From assembly GCF_047730165.1 (NCBI RefSeq), contig NZ_CP159834.1:1364001-1428000 (forward strand): a stretch of DNA of 64,000 nt, given 5' to 3'. Origin of the DNA: Patiriisocius sp047730165. GTDB lineage: Bacteria; Bacteroidota; Bacteroidia; Flavobacteriales; Flavobacteriaceae. How positions within the stretch are numbered: position 1 is the stretch's first letter; every line of letters begins with the position of its first letter. Shown here piece after piece: positions 46,045 to 54,012 of this stretch. Below the pieces are notes generated by a model. That model was given only the letters and a program-made list of their open reading frames with translations, was not told the origin of the DNA and did not search any database. Position numbers and translations under genes: made by a program.

Positions 46045-46419
46045 ATGTCGTCATCTTTTGCGTTTGCAGATCACATAGTAGGTTTTATAATTAGTGATGA
46101 TATTGATGTGAAAGCGATTGAAAAGCTACACATAGTGATTCTTGATAAAATGAATGAATTTATAAAAGTAAATCTATATCTGGAGGACGATAATATAGAA
46201 AAATTTTCATTTGCTGCCATCTTAAAAGGGATCAAGTTTCACACAGAACATCATGGAGAGTTCAGTAAAGTCGTACTTGTTACAGATAGAAAATGGTTGC
46301 AAATGTGCAGTAAACTGGAGAATATTTTCTTATCTACAACCATAAAAAGTTTTAAAACGGAAGATAGATTGGAGGCGATGAGTTGGATTGCTGAAGAAGA
46401 TAAGCAGGTGTATTTATAA
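46045..46419 (+). CDS. STAS/SEC14-like (SpoIIAA-like) protein
   Basis: The 124-residue soluble protein resembles the SpoIIAA-like family (once DUF3478): GFIISDDIDVKAIEKLH near 12-28, KVNLYLEDDN, and KVVLVTDRKWLQMCSKLENIF near 72-92. Such proteins have a STAS-like fold that may bind a lipid or another protein. The assignment is by overall pattern. It appears to have its own promoter. Confidence 0.8.
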   Translation: MSSSFAFADHIVGFIISDDIDVKAIEKLHIVILDKMNEFIKVNLYLEDDNIEKFSFAAILKGIKFHTEHHGEFSKVVLVTDRKWLQMCSKLENIFLSTTIKSFKTEDRLEAMSWIAEEDKQVYL

Positions 46420-46540
46420 ATGGCTCCTGCGCTTCAAGGGACTATACATACCCTGCATAGGTCTTTTAGAAAGTATATTTCTAAAAATATTTAGGGAACG
46501 TTTCATCCTCTCCAGGTGTTTTAGTGCTGTCCTTACTTTG

Positions 46541-46648
46541 CTAAAGACGATGTACAACTGCGATGAGAATAACACATACTAGTGCACAGATGCCTATGAG
46601 AAAAGTGCGCATTTCCCAGTCTACAAGTGGTGAAAAAGGTATGCACAT
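46541..46648 (-). CDS. 35-residue single-span membrane peptide
   Basis: The minus strand from an ATG at 46648 encodes MCIPFSPLVDWEMRTFLIG, then ICALVCVILIAVVHRL and a TAG at 46541. The first half has charged and aromatic residues (DWEMR) and the second half is a good transmembrane helix. Such short proteins are often missed. It lies in an otherwise empty stretch. I recall no named family, and conservation would need to be tested. Confidence 0.5.
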   Translation of the reverse strand: MCIPFSPLVDWEMRTFLIGICALVCVILIAVVHRL

Positions 46649-47163
46649 AGTATTCTATTTTAAATAATTATTAATGACATTCGTGTTTTGCTTTCACACC
46701 GTCTATGGTTATCACGTGTGAGGGAGAAACGTATGGGGTCAATGAATGAGATTCAGAATAAAGGACATACACACAATATAATTGTGTATAAACTTGCTTA
46801 AGGCTCCAATAATATAAGCGTTAACAGAAATTTTCAGATGATAATGAGACAAGCACTTTAAAAACGAAAGCATATATACTACTGCAATTAAAGCCATACA
46901 GCTTGAGGGTAAGAGGTAGTTTTTAATGCAGAAGCAGCCCCTAAAGTTAGACTGCGGAAGCAATAATTACATACCCTAGATGAACCTATAGAGAATTTAC
47001 TATTTATGCTATTTAAATATTAAATATTTATCATTTTGTTCTTGCAAAGCGTAAAAAGGGTTTGTATCTTTGCAGTCCAATAATTTCGGTGGCATTATGA
47101 ACCGTATAGTTAAAAGCTAAAGTGAAATATTTGGGGTTAAGTTTGAAGTTTTCAAACGAACAT
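46649..47163. other. intergenic region upstream of the initiator tRNA
   Basis: 515 bases. It contains a palindrome, ACACAAT-ATA-ATTGTGT, at 46771-46787 and the tRNA promoter at 47065. I see no convincing gene. A 74-codon minus-strand frame here (46739-46963) has poor composition and is rejected. Confidence 0.6.
47065..47072 (+). promoter_or_regulatory. promoter of the initiator tRNA
   Basis: TATCTTTG is an exact -7 match, with a CTTG at 47041-47044 20 bases upstream. It predicts a precursor with about 85 bases before the mature tRNA. Confidence 0.65.
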
Positions 47164-47236
<73 letters not shown>

Positions 47237-47244
47237 CTAGTAAT

Positions 47245-47278
47245 AAAAAGCCTTCACAGAAATGTGAAGGCTTTTTTT
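47245..47278 (+). terminator. terminator of the tRNA gene
   Basis: AAAAAGCCTTCACA (47245-47258) pairs with 47263-47276 across a GAAA tetraloop, followed by Ts. A strong, perfect stem. Confidence 0.9.
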
Positions 47279-47693
47279 GTGCGTTGGGTACAACATAGGT
47301 ACAGAATATTTAGATTTTAGTGCGCCAATAGTATTTGATTTTAAATATCATCTTTAGATATTGAATTCTATTAGATGTTCATTATAATTTTACAACAATT
47401 AATCAAATCATAAGCTTAAAGTTAAAATTACCGCGAAAGTGCCGTATTCCCCAAGTATTAGATAAACTTTAGGTCTCATTTTTATCCTCACTTAACATTA
47501 AATCTCATGCTTAATGAATTAAGTGTTAGCTTCGCATATTATAATGCCCAATAAAAACGAGGAAGCACAAAGCGTATAACGATTGTTTAATATGTAGACC
47601 TTTCAACGTTTTAAACTATGTATAAAGCATAAATTTAGAATACTTAAAAACAGCACAAAAATTAACAGACGCCATTAAAAAATAAGATTACCT
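47279..47693. other. intergenic region before the variable-protein gene
   Basis: 415 AT-rich bases with no plausible gene. I looked here for a DGR template repeat resembling the 3' end of the next gene and did not find one. Confidence 0.6.
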
Positions 47694-48506
47694 ATGAAAA
47701 AAGTATTTACATTTTTAGTAGCGGTATTAATTACTGCAAGTAGTTTTGCTCAATCTCCAGAAAAGATGAGTTATCAGGCCGTTTTGAGCGACAGCAATGA
47801 TAATTTAATTAATAACCAAGCAGTAGGTATGCGATTAAGCATTTTACAAAACACAGCAACGGGTACAGCGGTGTATGTAGAAACGCAAACAGTCACGACC
47901 AATGATAATGGTTTAGTGACTTTAGCGATAGGTACAGGAAGTGTGATTAGTGGTGATTTTGCTGCGATAGACTGGGGTGGAGATAGTTATTTTATACAAA
48001 CAGAAATGGACCCAGAAGGAGGTGATACTTACACCTTGACGGGTGCAAGCCAGTTATTAAGTGTGCCTTATGCATTGTATGCAAAAACATCAGGAAGTTC
48101 TGAAACGAATGCTACACCTACCTACACTGTAAACACCCTTTACCCAGAGTTAGGAGGTTATGTAATAGCAGTTCGTGATGGTGGTAAACACGGTTTGGTA
48201 GTAGCAATGCGAGACCAAGGGCTTTCCAGCTGGTATGAGGCAAACGATTTATTAAGCGATGCGAATAATCACGATGTTAACGGTGCAAAATTTATGGATT
48301 GGCGACTACCTACCAAAAGAGAATTAAACCTTATGTATGGTGATTATTATATTGGAGGTAATGGAGCAGCTTTAAACGGGAATTACTACTGGAGTTCTAC
48401 GGAGGACGATAGCAATGTCGCGTGGCTACAGCGTTTCTCCAATGGTTTTCAGTACAACTACGTTAAGGACAGCACAAAATTCGTGCGTGCTGTTCGAGCT
48501 TTTTAA
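47694..48506 (+). CDS. DGR-type variable surface protein with Lcl/DUF1566 C-terminal domain
   Basis: The 270-residue product has a signal peptide (1-19, ending SSFAQ), a beta-rich region typical of flavobacterial exported proteins (MSYQAVLSDSNDNLIN, LLSVPYALYAKT), and a C-terminal Lcl/DUF1566 domain. The C-terminus contains MDWRLPTKRELNLMYG near 202, NYYWSSTEDDSN near 231 and ends VRAVRAF. This is the architecture of target proteins of diversity-generating retroelements, in which the last ~40 codons vary. From GAC (codon E-D) to TTC before VRAVRAF, 18 of 26 codons end in C or T. That fits diversification of AAC/AAT template codons. Remnants of avd and the DGR reverse transcriptase follow. Confidence 0.85.
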   Translation: MKKVFTFLVAVLITASSFAQSPEKMSYQAVLSDSNDNLINNQAVGMRLSILQNTATGTAVYVETQTVTTNDNGLVTLAIGTGSVISGDFAAIDWGGDSYFIQTEMDPEGGDTYTLTGASQLLSVPYALYAKTSGSSETNATPTYTVNTLYPELGGYVIAVRDGGKHGLVVAMRDQGLSSWYEANDLLSDANNHDVNGAKFMDWRLPTKRELNLMYGDYYIGGNGAALNGNYYWSSTEDDSNVAWLQRFSNGFQYNYVKDSTKFVRAVRAF

Positions 48507-48590
48507 CAATTTAGTTATTTAACAATTTAGCGAAGCGGTCTCACGAACACCTTTTAAGGAAATAAGAGTGGGTGAGTAATTTAAATAGTG

Positions 48591-48603
48591 CCGCCTTAGG
48601 CGG
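48591..48603. repeat. GC-rich hairpin downstream of the variable region
   Basis: CCGCC-TTA-GGCGG, about 85 bases after the variable gene. DGRs often have a hairpin/cruciform just after the variable repeat. It is followed by T-rich sequence, so it might instead be a terminator. Confidence 0.5.
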
Positions 48604-48623
48604 ACGATTTTTATTTTTTAAAA

Positions 48624-48734
48624 ATGGCATTACACACAGAACTTCCTGTTTACAGAGCTACTTATAAATTGGTTTTAGAAATTTTTGTAAGTACAAAAAA
48701 TTTATTTGCACCTATGCAAAACCATACTATTTAA
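48624..48734 (+). pseudogene. N-terminal stub of an Avd-like four-helix-bundle protein
   Basis: The 36-codon frame starts MALHTELPVYRATYKLVLEI, which resembles the first helix of the accessory variability determinant (Avd, four-helix-bundle/S23-like) of DGRs. A full Avd is about 110-130 residues. Here the frame leaves the family after about 25 residues and runs into the reverse-transcriptase remnant in another frame. A deletion joining the two genes would explain this. Confidence 0.65.
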
Positions 48735-48918
48735 AGAACCAGTAAATAAGGCCATAATAAAAGGGAACCTAAGTAATAGGGATAATTTACCAAAAGACAA
48801 AAGTTTGTTTGCTGCCAAAGCCGGTTATGGTTTACCTATAGGTAATTTAATCCGTCAGGTATTTGCCAATGTATATATGAGTGCTTTACAGACTATTGCT
48901 CACCTTTTTTACTTCTAG
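48706..48918 (+). pseudogene. fragment of a DGR reverse transcriptase
   Basis: About 70 codons match the palm region of DGR reverse transcriptases: AIIKGNLSNRDNLPKDKSLF, then the hallmark GLPIGNLIRQVFANVYMS. The normal form is GLPIGNLTSQxFAN. The N-terminal part and everything after the motif, including the YxDD catalytic box, are absent, and the frame ends at TAG 48916. The fragment cannot be active. It is strong evidence that the upstream variable protein was once served by a DGR. Confidence 0.75.
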
Positions 48919-49292
48919 ACCAGTTTTCCCAGAATACATAGGCAGTGAAGGGAGCGCATTGCTAATGGGAAAAGATTCATTTGCACCTGTCATCATAAAT
49001 AATTGCTTTTATCGGTACAAACAATGATATAGATAATGGGGCCACGCTTTTTGACAGATTACCTAAATAACGATAGGTATTTCAAAACAAACTACACAGA
49101 ACACAGCCTAGACAGCACCAAAAATCAATTCAAATTGATAGAATTTTTTCTGAAACAGTATAGAAAGAACTTTTAAGGAAAAATACGTCAGTACTATAGG
49201 CACATATTTTACTCAAAATGGAAAATCAAAAATTGTTGTATTTTGTAAACCGAGTCTTAAAAACAATCAACTAGTATTTTAAGTAAAGCTAT
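48919..49292 (+). pseudogene. degraded coding remnants of unknown origin
   Basis: Short protein-like stretches in shifting frames remain. One reads PVFPEYIGSEGSALLMGKDS from about 48922, another FIGTNNDIDNGATLFDRLPK from about 49012, and a third RYFKTNYTEHSLDSTKNQ from about 49076 to the TAA near 49174. Together they look like the eroded 3' part of a protein-coding gene, but I recognise no family. They may belong to a gene lost next to the sugar transporter. No intact gene is present. Confidence 0.4.
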
Positions 49293-50609
49293 ATGAATAA
49301 AAAAAACAACACGGTAGCAATTGTAATTATTGCGAGTTTATTTTTCATTTTCGGATTTGTGACCTGGATCAACGGGGCGCTCATTCCTTTTATGAAAACG
49401 ATAAATGAACTAACAGATGCACAGTCTTATTTAGTAGCGTCTGCCTCTTATATTTCATTTGTGTTAATGGCATTACCTGCCTCTTATCTCTTAAATAAAA
49501 TAGGTTACAAAAAAGGAATGTCTTTAGGCTTAATTATTATGGGAGTTGGTGCTTTGGTTTTTATACCCGCAGCAGAAGCAAGAACCTACTGGGTGTTTTT
49601 AGCTGGTATTTTTATTCAAGGCGTAGGGATGACCATTTTACAAACAGCAGCAAACCCTTACATTACTATTTTAGGCCCTATTGAGAGTGGTGCGAAGCGT
49701 ATTGCAATTATGGGAATTGCCAATAAAACAGCAGGTGCCTTGGGAGCTCTTATTTTTGGAGCATTACTATTATCAGGAATTGATGAAACAAAAGAAAAAT
49801 TAAGTGGCGCGACCTTATCAGAAAAAACGGTGTTACTCGATACCATGGCAGACAGCGTTTTTATGCCTTATTTAGTCATGGCAATTGTATTGTTTTTATT
49901 AGGGGTCTTAATAAGAAAAGCACCACTACCTAATGTGGAAGCAGATGAAAATGAAGCAATAGCGGAAGGGGAAACGGCCAAAACAAGTATTTTTCAATTC
50001 CCAAATTTATGGTTGGGGGTCTTAGCGCTATTTGTTTATGTAGGTGCTGAGGTAATTGCTGGGGATACGATTATCGCCTATGGTATTTCACTCGGGTTTA
50101 CTGGTGAAGAAGCTAAATATTTTACAACCTATACCTTATTAGCAATGGTCGCAACCTATGCTTTGGGAGTTTTCTTAATACCTAAATATGTAAAACAAAA
50201 AACAGCTTTAATCGCAAGCGCCATATTGGGTATTGTTTTTAGTGTCTGCATTCTAAATACGACGGGTTTCACATCTGTAATATTTGTAGCTGCTTTAGGT
50301 ATTGCAAATGCACTAGTATGGCCAGCAATATGGCCATTGACTTTACAGGGATTAGGGAAGTTTACGAAGACAGCATCAGCACTTTTAATTATGGCAATTT
50401 CGGGTGGTGCCATTATCCCGCCTTTATATGGTAGGATGGTAGATGCAAATAAGCAAGAATTAATTACAGACGGCTTGCAGGAGGCAGATGCCATGGCACA
50501 AGCATCAACAAGCAGTTACTGGATTTTAATTCCGTGTTACGCCATCATTCTCTTATTTGCATTATGGGGACATAACTATAAGAGCTGGACGAGAACTAAG
50601 TCAAAATAA
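49293..50609 (+). CDS. sugar MFS transporter (FucP/GluP type)
   Basis: This inner-membrane H+-symporter of the major facilitator superfamily probably imports hexoses such as glucose, galactose or fucose. The 438-residue product has 12 membrane segments, FVTWINGALIPFMK near 25-38, and GVGMTILQTAANPYITILGP near 110-129. The motif VYVGAEVIAGDTIIAYG near 249-265 is typical of FucP-type permeases. ALVWPAIWPLTLQGLGKFT near 340 also matches. No other sugar genes are intact next to it, although gene remnants lie upstream. Confidence 0.92.
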   Translation: MNKKNNTVAIVIIASLFFIFGFVTWINGALIPFMKTINELTDAQSYLVASASYISFVLMALPASYLLNKIGYKKGMSLGLIIMGVGALVFIPAAEARTYWVFLAGIFIQGVGMTILQTAANPYITILGPIESGAKRIAIMGIANKTAGALGALIFGALLLSGIDETKEKLSGATLSEKTVLLDTMADSVFMPYLVMAIVLFLLGVLIRKAPLPNVEADENEAIAEGETAKTSIFQFPNLWLGVLALFVYVGAEVIAGDTIIAYGISLGFTGEEAKYFTTYTLLAMVATYALGVFLIPKYVKQKTALIASAILGIVFSVCILNTTGFTSVIFVAALGIANALVWPAIWPLTLQGLGKFTKTASALLIMAISGGAIIPPLYGRMVDANKQELITDGLQEADAMAQASTSSYWILIPCYAIILLFALWGHNYKSWTRTKSK

Positions 50610-50735
50610 TTTTGTTGAAATATATACTTTTACATCTCAAAAAAGCATTAACAATGCCACGAAATTTGAAAAAATATTTTTACAACAAGGGTTAAAAAGT
50701 TTCACAGGATTTTGCCTAAGGAGTTGAGGAACGAT

Positions 50736-50743
50736 TAAATTTG
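50736..50743 (+). promoter_or_regulatory. -7 promoter element of the YgjV-like gene
   Basis: TAAATTTG, an exact TAnnTTTG match, 34 bases before the ATG at 50778. Confidence 0.55.
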
Positions 50744-50777
50744 CTGCTATAAATTATTGAATATAACACAAGCTCAT

Positions 50778-50996
50778 ATGGAAATCAATCCCACCGAAAT
50801 TATAGGCTATCTCGCCAGTTTCTTCGTCTTACTTTCATTTTTTAATAAAGATATGCGCAGGTTGCGACTCGTTAACTCTGTGGGTTGTGCCCTATTTGTG
50901 GCGTACGGGACACTGCTAAGTAGTATTCCTATAATAATTACCAATGTGGCTATTTTACTAGTGAATGGGTACTATCTATTTGTAAAGAAATCTTAA
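50778..50996 (+). CDS. small YgjV-like inner-membrane protein
   Basis: The 72-residue product from the ATG at 50778 has three hydrophobic segments with FNKDMRRLRLVNSVGCALFV between the first and second. This pattern matches the Imp-YgjV family of small membrane proteins, of unknown function. An in-frame TTG seven codons upstream is a weaker start. Confidence 0.75.
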   Translation: MEINPTEIIGYLASFFVLLSFFNKDMRRLRLVNSVGCALFVAYGTLLSSIPIIITNVAILLVNGYYLFVKKS

Positions 50997-51037
50997 AAGG
51001 TTTCTTATTTCTTCGGAAATATTTGTTTAATGTTACC

Positions 51038-51193
51038 TCACTCAAAAGTGTAATCCCTCATTATAGGTTTTAAAGGCCGATGAACTCGCGTAGTTTTATC
51101 TAGAATTTTAAAACCAATGCCCTTATTATTTTTAGCCTTTTTAGCGTGAGCACTCTTTAAATCAAATTTGCCAATAGGGTCTTCGGTATTTTG
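51038..51193 (-). pseudogene. C-terminal remnant of an unidentified protein
   Basis: The minus strand has an open frame of about 50 codons with no start codon, closed at the 5' side by a TAA. It reads EDPIGKFDLKSAHAKKAKNN, then GIGFKILDKTTRVHRPLKP and IMRDYTFE before the TGA at 51038. The composition looks like real protein. I do not recognise the family. It overlaps nothing on plus until 51191. Confidence 0.4.
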
Positions 51194-51373
51194 TTAAATA
51201 TTATTTACTCGAGTACTGGGCAATTACTAGCAGATGTGCAGAACGATATCGTCTATACTAATATGGAGCTTATTGATTTTAGGAGAGAAGTATATGAAAT
51301 ATCCTTTTCAGACTGTAAATTTACCACGATGGAGAAAAAGATAGACTGGACTCTGGATAATATATTATACTAA
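51191..51373 (+). CDS. doubtful 60-codon frame before the cupin gene
   Basis: The frame begins with TTG and reads STGQLLADVQNDIVYTNMEL, then FSDCKFTTMEKKIDWTLDNI. Its stop overlaps the ATG of the cupin gene (TAATG), which allows coupling. It may be the 3' end of an eroded gene. No family is recognised. Confidence 0.3.
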   Translation: MLNIIYSSTGQLLADVQNDIVYTNMELIDFRREVYEISFSDCKFTTMEKKIDWTLDNILY

Positions 51374-51777
51374 TGATAAAAAGAAATCTAAGCAAGGTCA
51401 ATACATTTTATTTATCAAGCATGCTATTCTTCTTGGTGGGAGTGTTACTCTATGGTTGCGAGGAAAAAAGTAATCTTCCAGACCCTCTAGAGGCGGGATG
51501 GAAAGGAGTGGCTGTTTGCGAAGTGCTAGAAGAAAACGAAAACCTTAGAACCTTAAAGTGCACGTTTCCGGCAGGAGTAGGTCATGAAAAGCACTATCAT
51601 CCCATGCATTTTGGCTACACCTTAGTGGGGGGTAAGTTTAGAATCACCGATACAACAGGAACCAGAGACGTTGATATTCCTGCAGGTTTCCATTTTTACA
51701 ATGATACAACAGATTGGCACGAGGTAATGAATATAGGCGACAGTACCGCGGTATTTTTAATTATGGAACCTAAGTAG
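51373..51777 (+). CDS. cupin-domain lipoprotein
   Basis: The 134-residue product has a lipoprotein signal (about 13-29, lipobox LLYGCEEK) and one cupin barrel. The first cupin motif is GHEKHYHPMHFGYTLVGGKFRI near 74-95, broken here as HEKHYHPMHF and YTLVGGKF, with metal-binding His residues. The second is DTTDWHEVMNIGDS near 112-125. It is probably a periplasmic or outer-membrane-anchored metal-binding protein; no enzymatic role is evident. Confidence 0.85.
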   Translation: MIKRNLSKVNTFYLSSMLFFLVGVLLYGCEEKSNLPDPLEAGWKGVAVCEVLEENENLRTLKCTFPAGVGHEKHYHPMHFGYTLVGGKFRITDTTGTRDVDIPAGFHFYNDTTDWHEVMNIGDSTAVFLIMEPK

Positions 51778-51844
51778 ATGAAGGTTACTTTCACTGCCAC
51801 GCATACTTGCTTGATTTCTTACTGATATTATAAATACTTGCTTT

Positions 51845-52624
51845 TTACCACGAACTATAAGATTGCGTTTGAAAACAGTCTTCAAGCATTTTGTACAATG
51901 CTGGATGTTTCCTTTTTAGCAGTTTAGGTCGCTCAAAAAAGTACTCTGCTGCGACAGCAAAAAACTCTTGTTGACTCGTACCACCGTAAGAACGAAGATC
52001 AGATTTTTTATTATTGATAGCTTCCATTTCTTTATGCATTAAATGAAGCCAAGGCAAAGAATATTTATGAGGTATTAACCGCTTAGGCAAACCATCTGTA
52101 AGGCCATCCGTTTTATCGATAAGATGTATAAACTCGTGGATACCCGTATTTAATTTATCTGTCTTATTGCTAAAACCGCTGTGCAAAGCTTTCCGGCTTA
52201 AAATCATCTGTCCTTCAAATTGTCCTGTGCCTACCATCCCTAAAATACGCTTGTCGGCTGCGGTATCATGAAATTTTAGGTCTTCATTAAAGCTGTCAGG
52301 ATATATAAGTACGCCATTTAAATTGTTGTACTGCCATTCTTTAAAGCCAAAAACTGGAATCACCGCACTTGCAGCCACCAAGACATAGTCAAGCTCTGTA
52401 AGTCCTATGTCTACTCCTTCTACATACACTTCGTCTAGAAATGCTTGCAATCTTTTTCTGAAATGTGCCTGGTTTTTAACATCTAGCCTTTTGTAGAATG
52501 CTACGTGTGCTATTAAAATCAAATGCCAATCGTTAGTAGCTAGCGCTAGCGTTTTTTTCTTATTTCTGGTAAACGCATATACGGCTATGGCTACTAGAAG
52601 AATAAAAGGTAAAATATATAGCAT
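51845..52624 (-). CDS. zinc-dependent peptidase of the M90 (MtfA) family
   Basis: The 259-residue protein has one N-terminal membrane helix (2-18) and the MtfA-type zinc motif HEFIH in TGIHEFIHLIDKTDGLTDG near residue 164. A second conserved stretch is FEGQMILSRKALHSGF, and SYGGTSQQEFFAVAAEYFFE near 216-235 contains the third ligand Glu. E. coli MtfA regulates the glucose phosphotransferase system through Mlc. That pathway is not expected here, so the role is unknown. Confidence 0.88.
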   Translation of the reverse strand: MLYILPFILLVAIAVYAFTRNKKKTLALATNDWHLILIAHVAFYKRLDVKNQAHFRKRLQAFLDEVYVEGVDIGLTELDYVLVAASAVIPVFGFKEWQYNNLNGVLIYPDSFNEDLKFHDTAADKRILGMVGTGQFEGQMILSRKALHSGFSNKTDKLNTGIHEFIHLIDKTDGLTDGLPKRLIPHKYSLPWLHLMHKEMEAINNKKSDLRSYGGTSQQEFFAVAAEYFFERPKLLKRKHPALYKMLEDCFQTQSYSSW

Positions 52625-52740
52625 GTTTTAAAAATACTAAAAATTAATATTGAAATGAAGGCGTTGTAATAAATATAATTCCTGACGGAAGGCGCTAAGT
52701 CCGCGATCTTATTCTTTTATCAATGCAGCTTTAAAGGTAT

Positions 52741-53664
52741 TTAAATATCACCTGGATTCTGAGGTGTTTCTAGAATACTATGAGCTAATTTGTTTTGCTT
52801 CTTTTTGTCAAAGTACCTTCTCAATACACCTCCTTTTACATTATTGATATCAAACTCTACTACAAAAGCATCTGAGTCTATTTCGTTTAAAACACGATAG
52901 GTTTTTCTAATGTCTATTCTATTGATGACCGTGTGTATTATTCTTGTTTCATTTTGTTTCCCAGAACTGCCATAGCCTGACGCTCCTTTATATATAGTCG
53001 CACCCACGCCCATTTCGTTTATTAAAGCTTTTTCAATTAAATCTGATTTTCTGGAAACAATTGTAAATCCTACAAAATCTTCAAACCCTTCTATAACAAG
53101 GTCAATTACCTTGGCGGTAACAATGTAGGTAAGAATGGAGTATAATGCTATTTCTGTAGTAAGTAGTGCAGCGGTTATAGAGAATAGGATAATATTAAAT
53201 ATCAAGATTGTATTTCCTATTTTAATGCCGAATCTATCATAAATAAAAACACCTAGTATTTCCGAGCCATCGAGTACTGCGCCATTTCTAATTGAAAGCC
53301 CAATCCCAGCGCCTAAAAACAAACCTCCAAAAATGGCAATCAACAATTTATCCTCAGTGATAACTGGAAATGATTCTAATACAATAGAAATGGACAAGAG
53401 CGTGATAGCGATAATAGATTTGATTAAAATACGCCTAGAAATTGTGTAGACTCCAATAATAAGAAAGGGAATGCTGCAGAGTAGTAATGCTAAAGAAATA
53501 TTTATTTCAAATACTCGACTTAGTAAAATAGCAATACCCGTAGCGCCTCCATCTAAAAACCCATTGGGAAGTAAAAATGCCTTCAAACCAATACTTGCCA
53601 GTATGATGCCGAGAAAAATTTGGAGATATTCTTTTGCTGAACTTATAAAAGATGGTTTACTCAT
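52741..53664 (-). CDS. YitT family membrane protein (DUF161/DUF2179)
   Basis: The 307-residue product has five or six membrane segments: ASIGLKAFLLPNGFLDGGAT near 20-39, then helices to about 190. A cytoplasmic C-terminal DUF2179 domain follows, with FTIVSRKSDLIEKALINEMG near 197 and GATIYKGASGYG near 219. The general architecture is that of YitT-type proteins, whose substrate is not settled. It stands alone on the minus strand. Confidence 0.9.
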   Translation of the reverse strand: MSKPSFISSAKEYLQIFLGIILASIGLKAFLLPNGFLDGGATGIAILLSRVFEINISLALLLCSIPFLIIGVYTISRRILIKSIIAITLLSISIVLESFPVITEDKLLIAIFGGLFLGAGIGLSIRNGAVLDGSEILGVFIYDRFGIKIGNTILIFNIILFSITAALLTTEIALYSILTYIVTAKVIDLVIEGFEDFVGFTIVSRKSDLIEKALINEMGVGATIYKGASGYGSSGKQNETRIIHTVINRIDIRKTYRVLNEIDSDAFVVEFDINNVKGGVLRRYFDKKKQNKLAHSILETPQNPGDI

Positions 53665-53694
53665 TTATTCTGTTTTGACTTAAATATCCGAAGT

Positions 53695-54003
53695 TTAAAG
53701 TTTTTTTGGTAAAGAAAGTACAAACTCCGTGAGGTCTGTATCTGCATCTTTTCCGTAAGCACTAGTTAAGCAACCTTTAATAGCGTCTTTACACTCAATT
53801 AAAAATAAGATAGAACTATCTCCAGGATCATTCATGCCTTCGTGGCGACAATACTCAACAAGTGTGCACTCATATCTACTATAATCCTTATTGTTCGTTC
53901 TACAGCGCAAGGCGTTGTTTATATACATAAAGTCGCTCGTATAACCAGCTTTACGGGCAGCGTCAATATCTTGCGATAAGGTGTTGGATTGTGATAAAAT
54001 CAT
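53695..54003 (-). CDS. hypothetical protein at the end of the export operon
   Basis: The 102-residue soluble protein has several Cys (LRCRTNN, YECTLVEYCRHE, IECKDAIKGC) and a C-terminal TDLTEFVLSLPKKL. No signal peptide is evident. It begins nine bases after tolC, so it is likely to be part of the tetR-ABC-hlyD-tolC transcript. I recognise no family; its role in export is open. Confidence 0.75.
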   Translation of the reverse strand: MILSQSNTLSQDIDAARKAGYTSDFMYINNALRCRTNNKDYSRYECTLVEYCRHEGMNDPGDSSILFLIECKDAIKGCLTSAYGKDADTDLTEFVLSLPKKL

Positions 54004-54012
54004 AACATAGTA

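Noticed and set aside
46388..46582. 64-codon plus-strand frame after the SpoIIAA-like gene
   Set aside because: It overlaps the end of a real gene in another frame and has poor codon composition.
46739..46963. 74-codon minus-strand frame with many Cys, Leu and Ile
   Set aside because: Unusual composition, no start context, no family; it lies in AT-rich intergenic DNA upstream of the tRNA.
47279..47310. Repeated GGTAC around 47288-47302 as a possible attachment site after the tRNA
   Set aside because: Only five bases repeat, there is no integrase, and there is no copy of the tRNA 3' end downstream.
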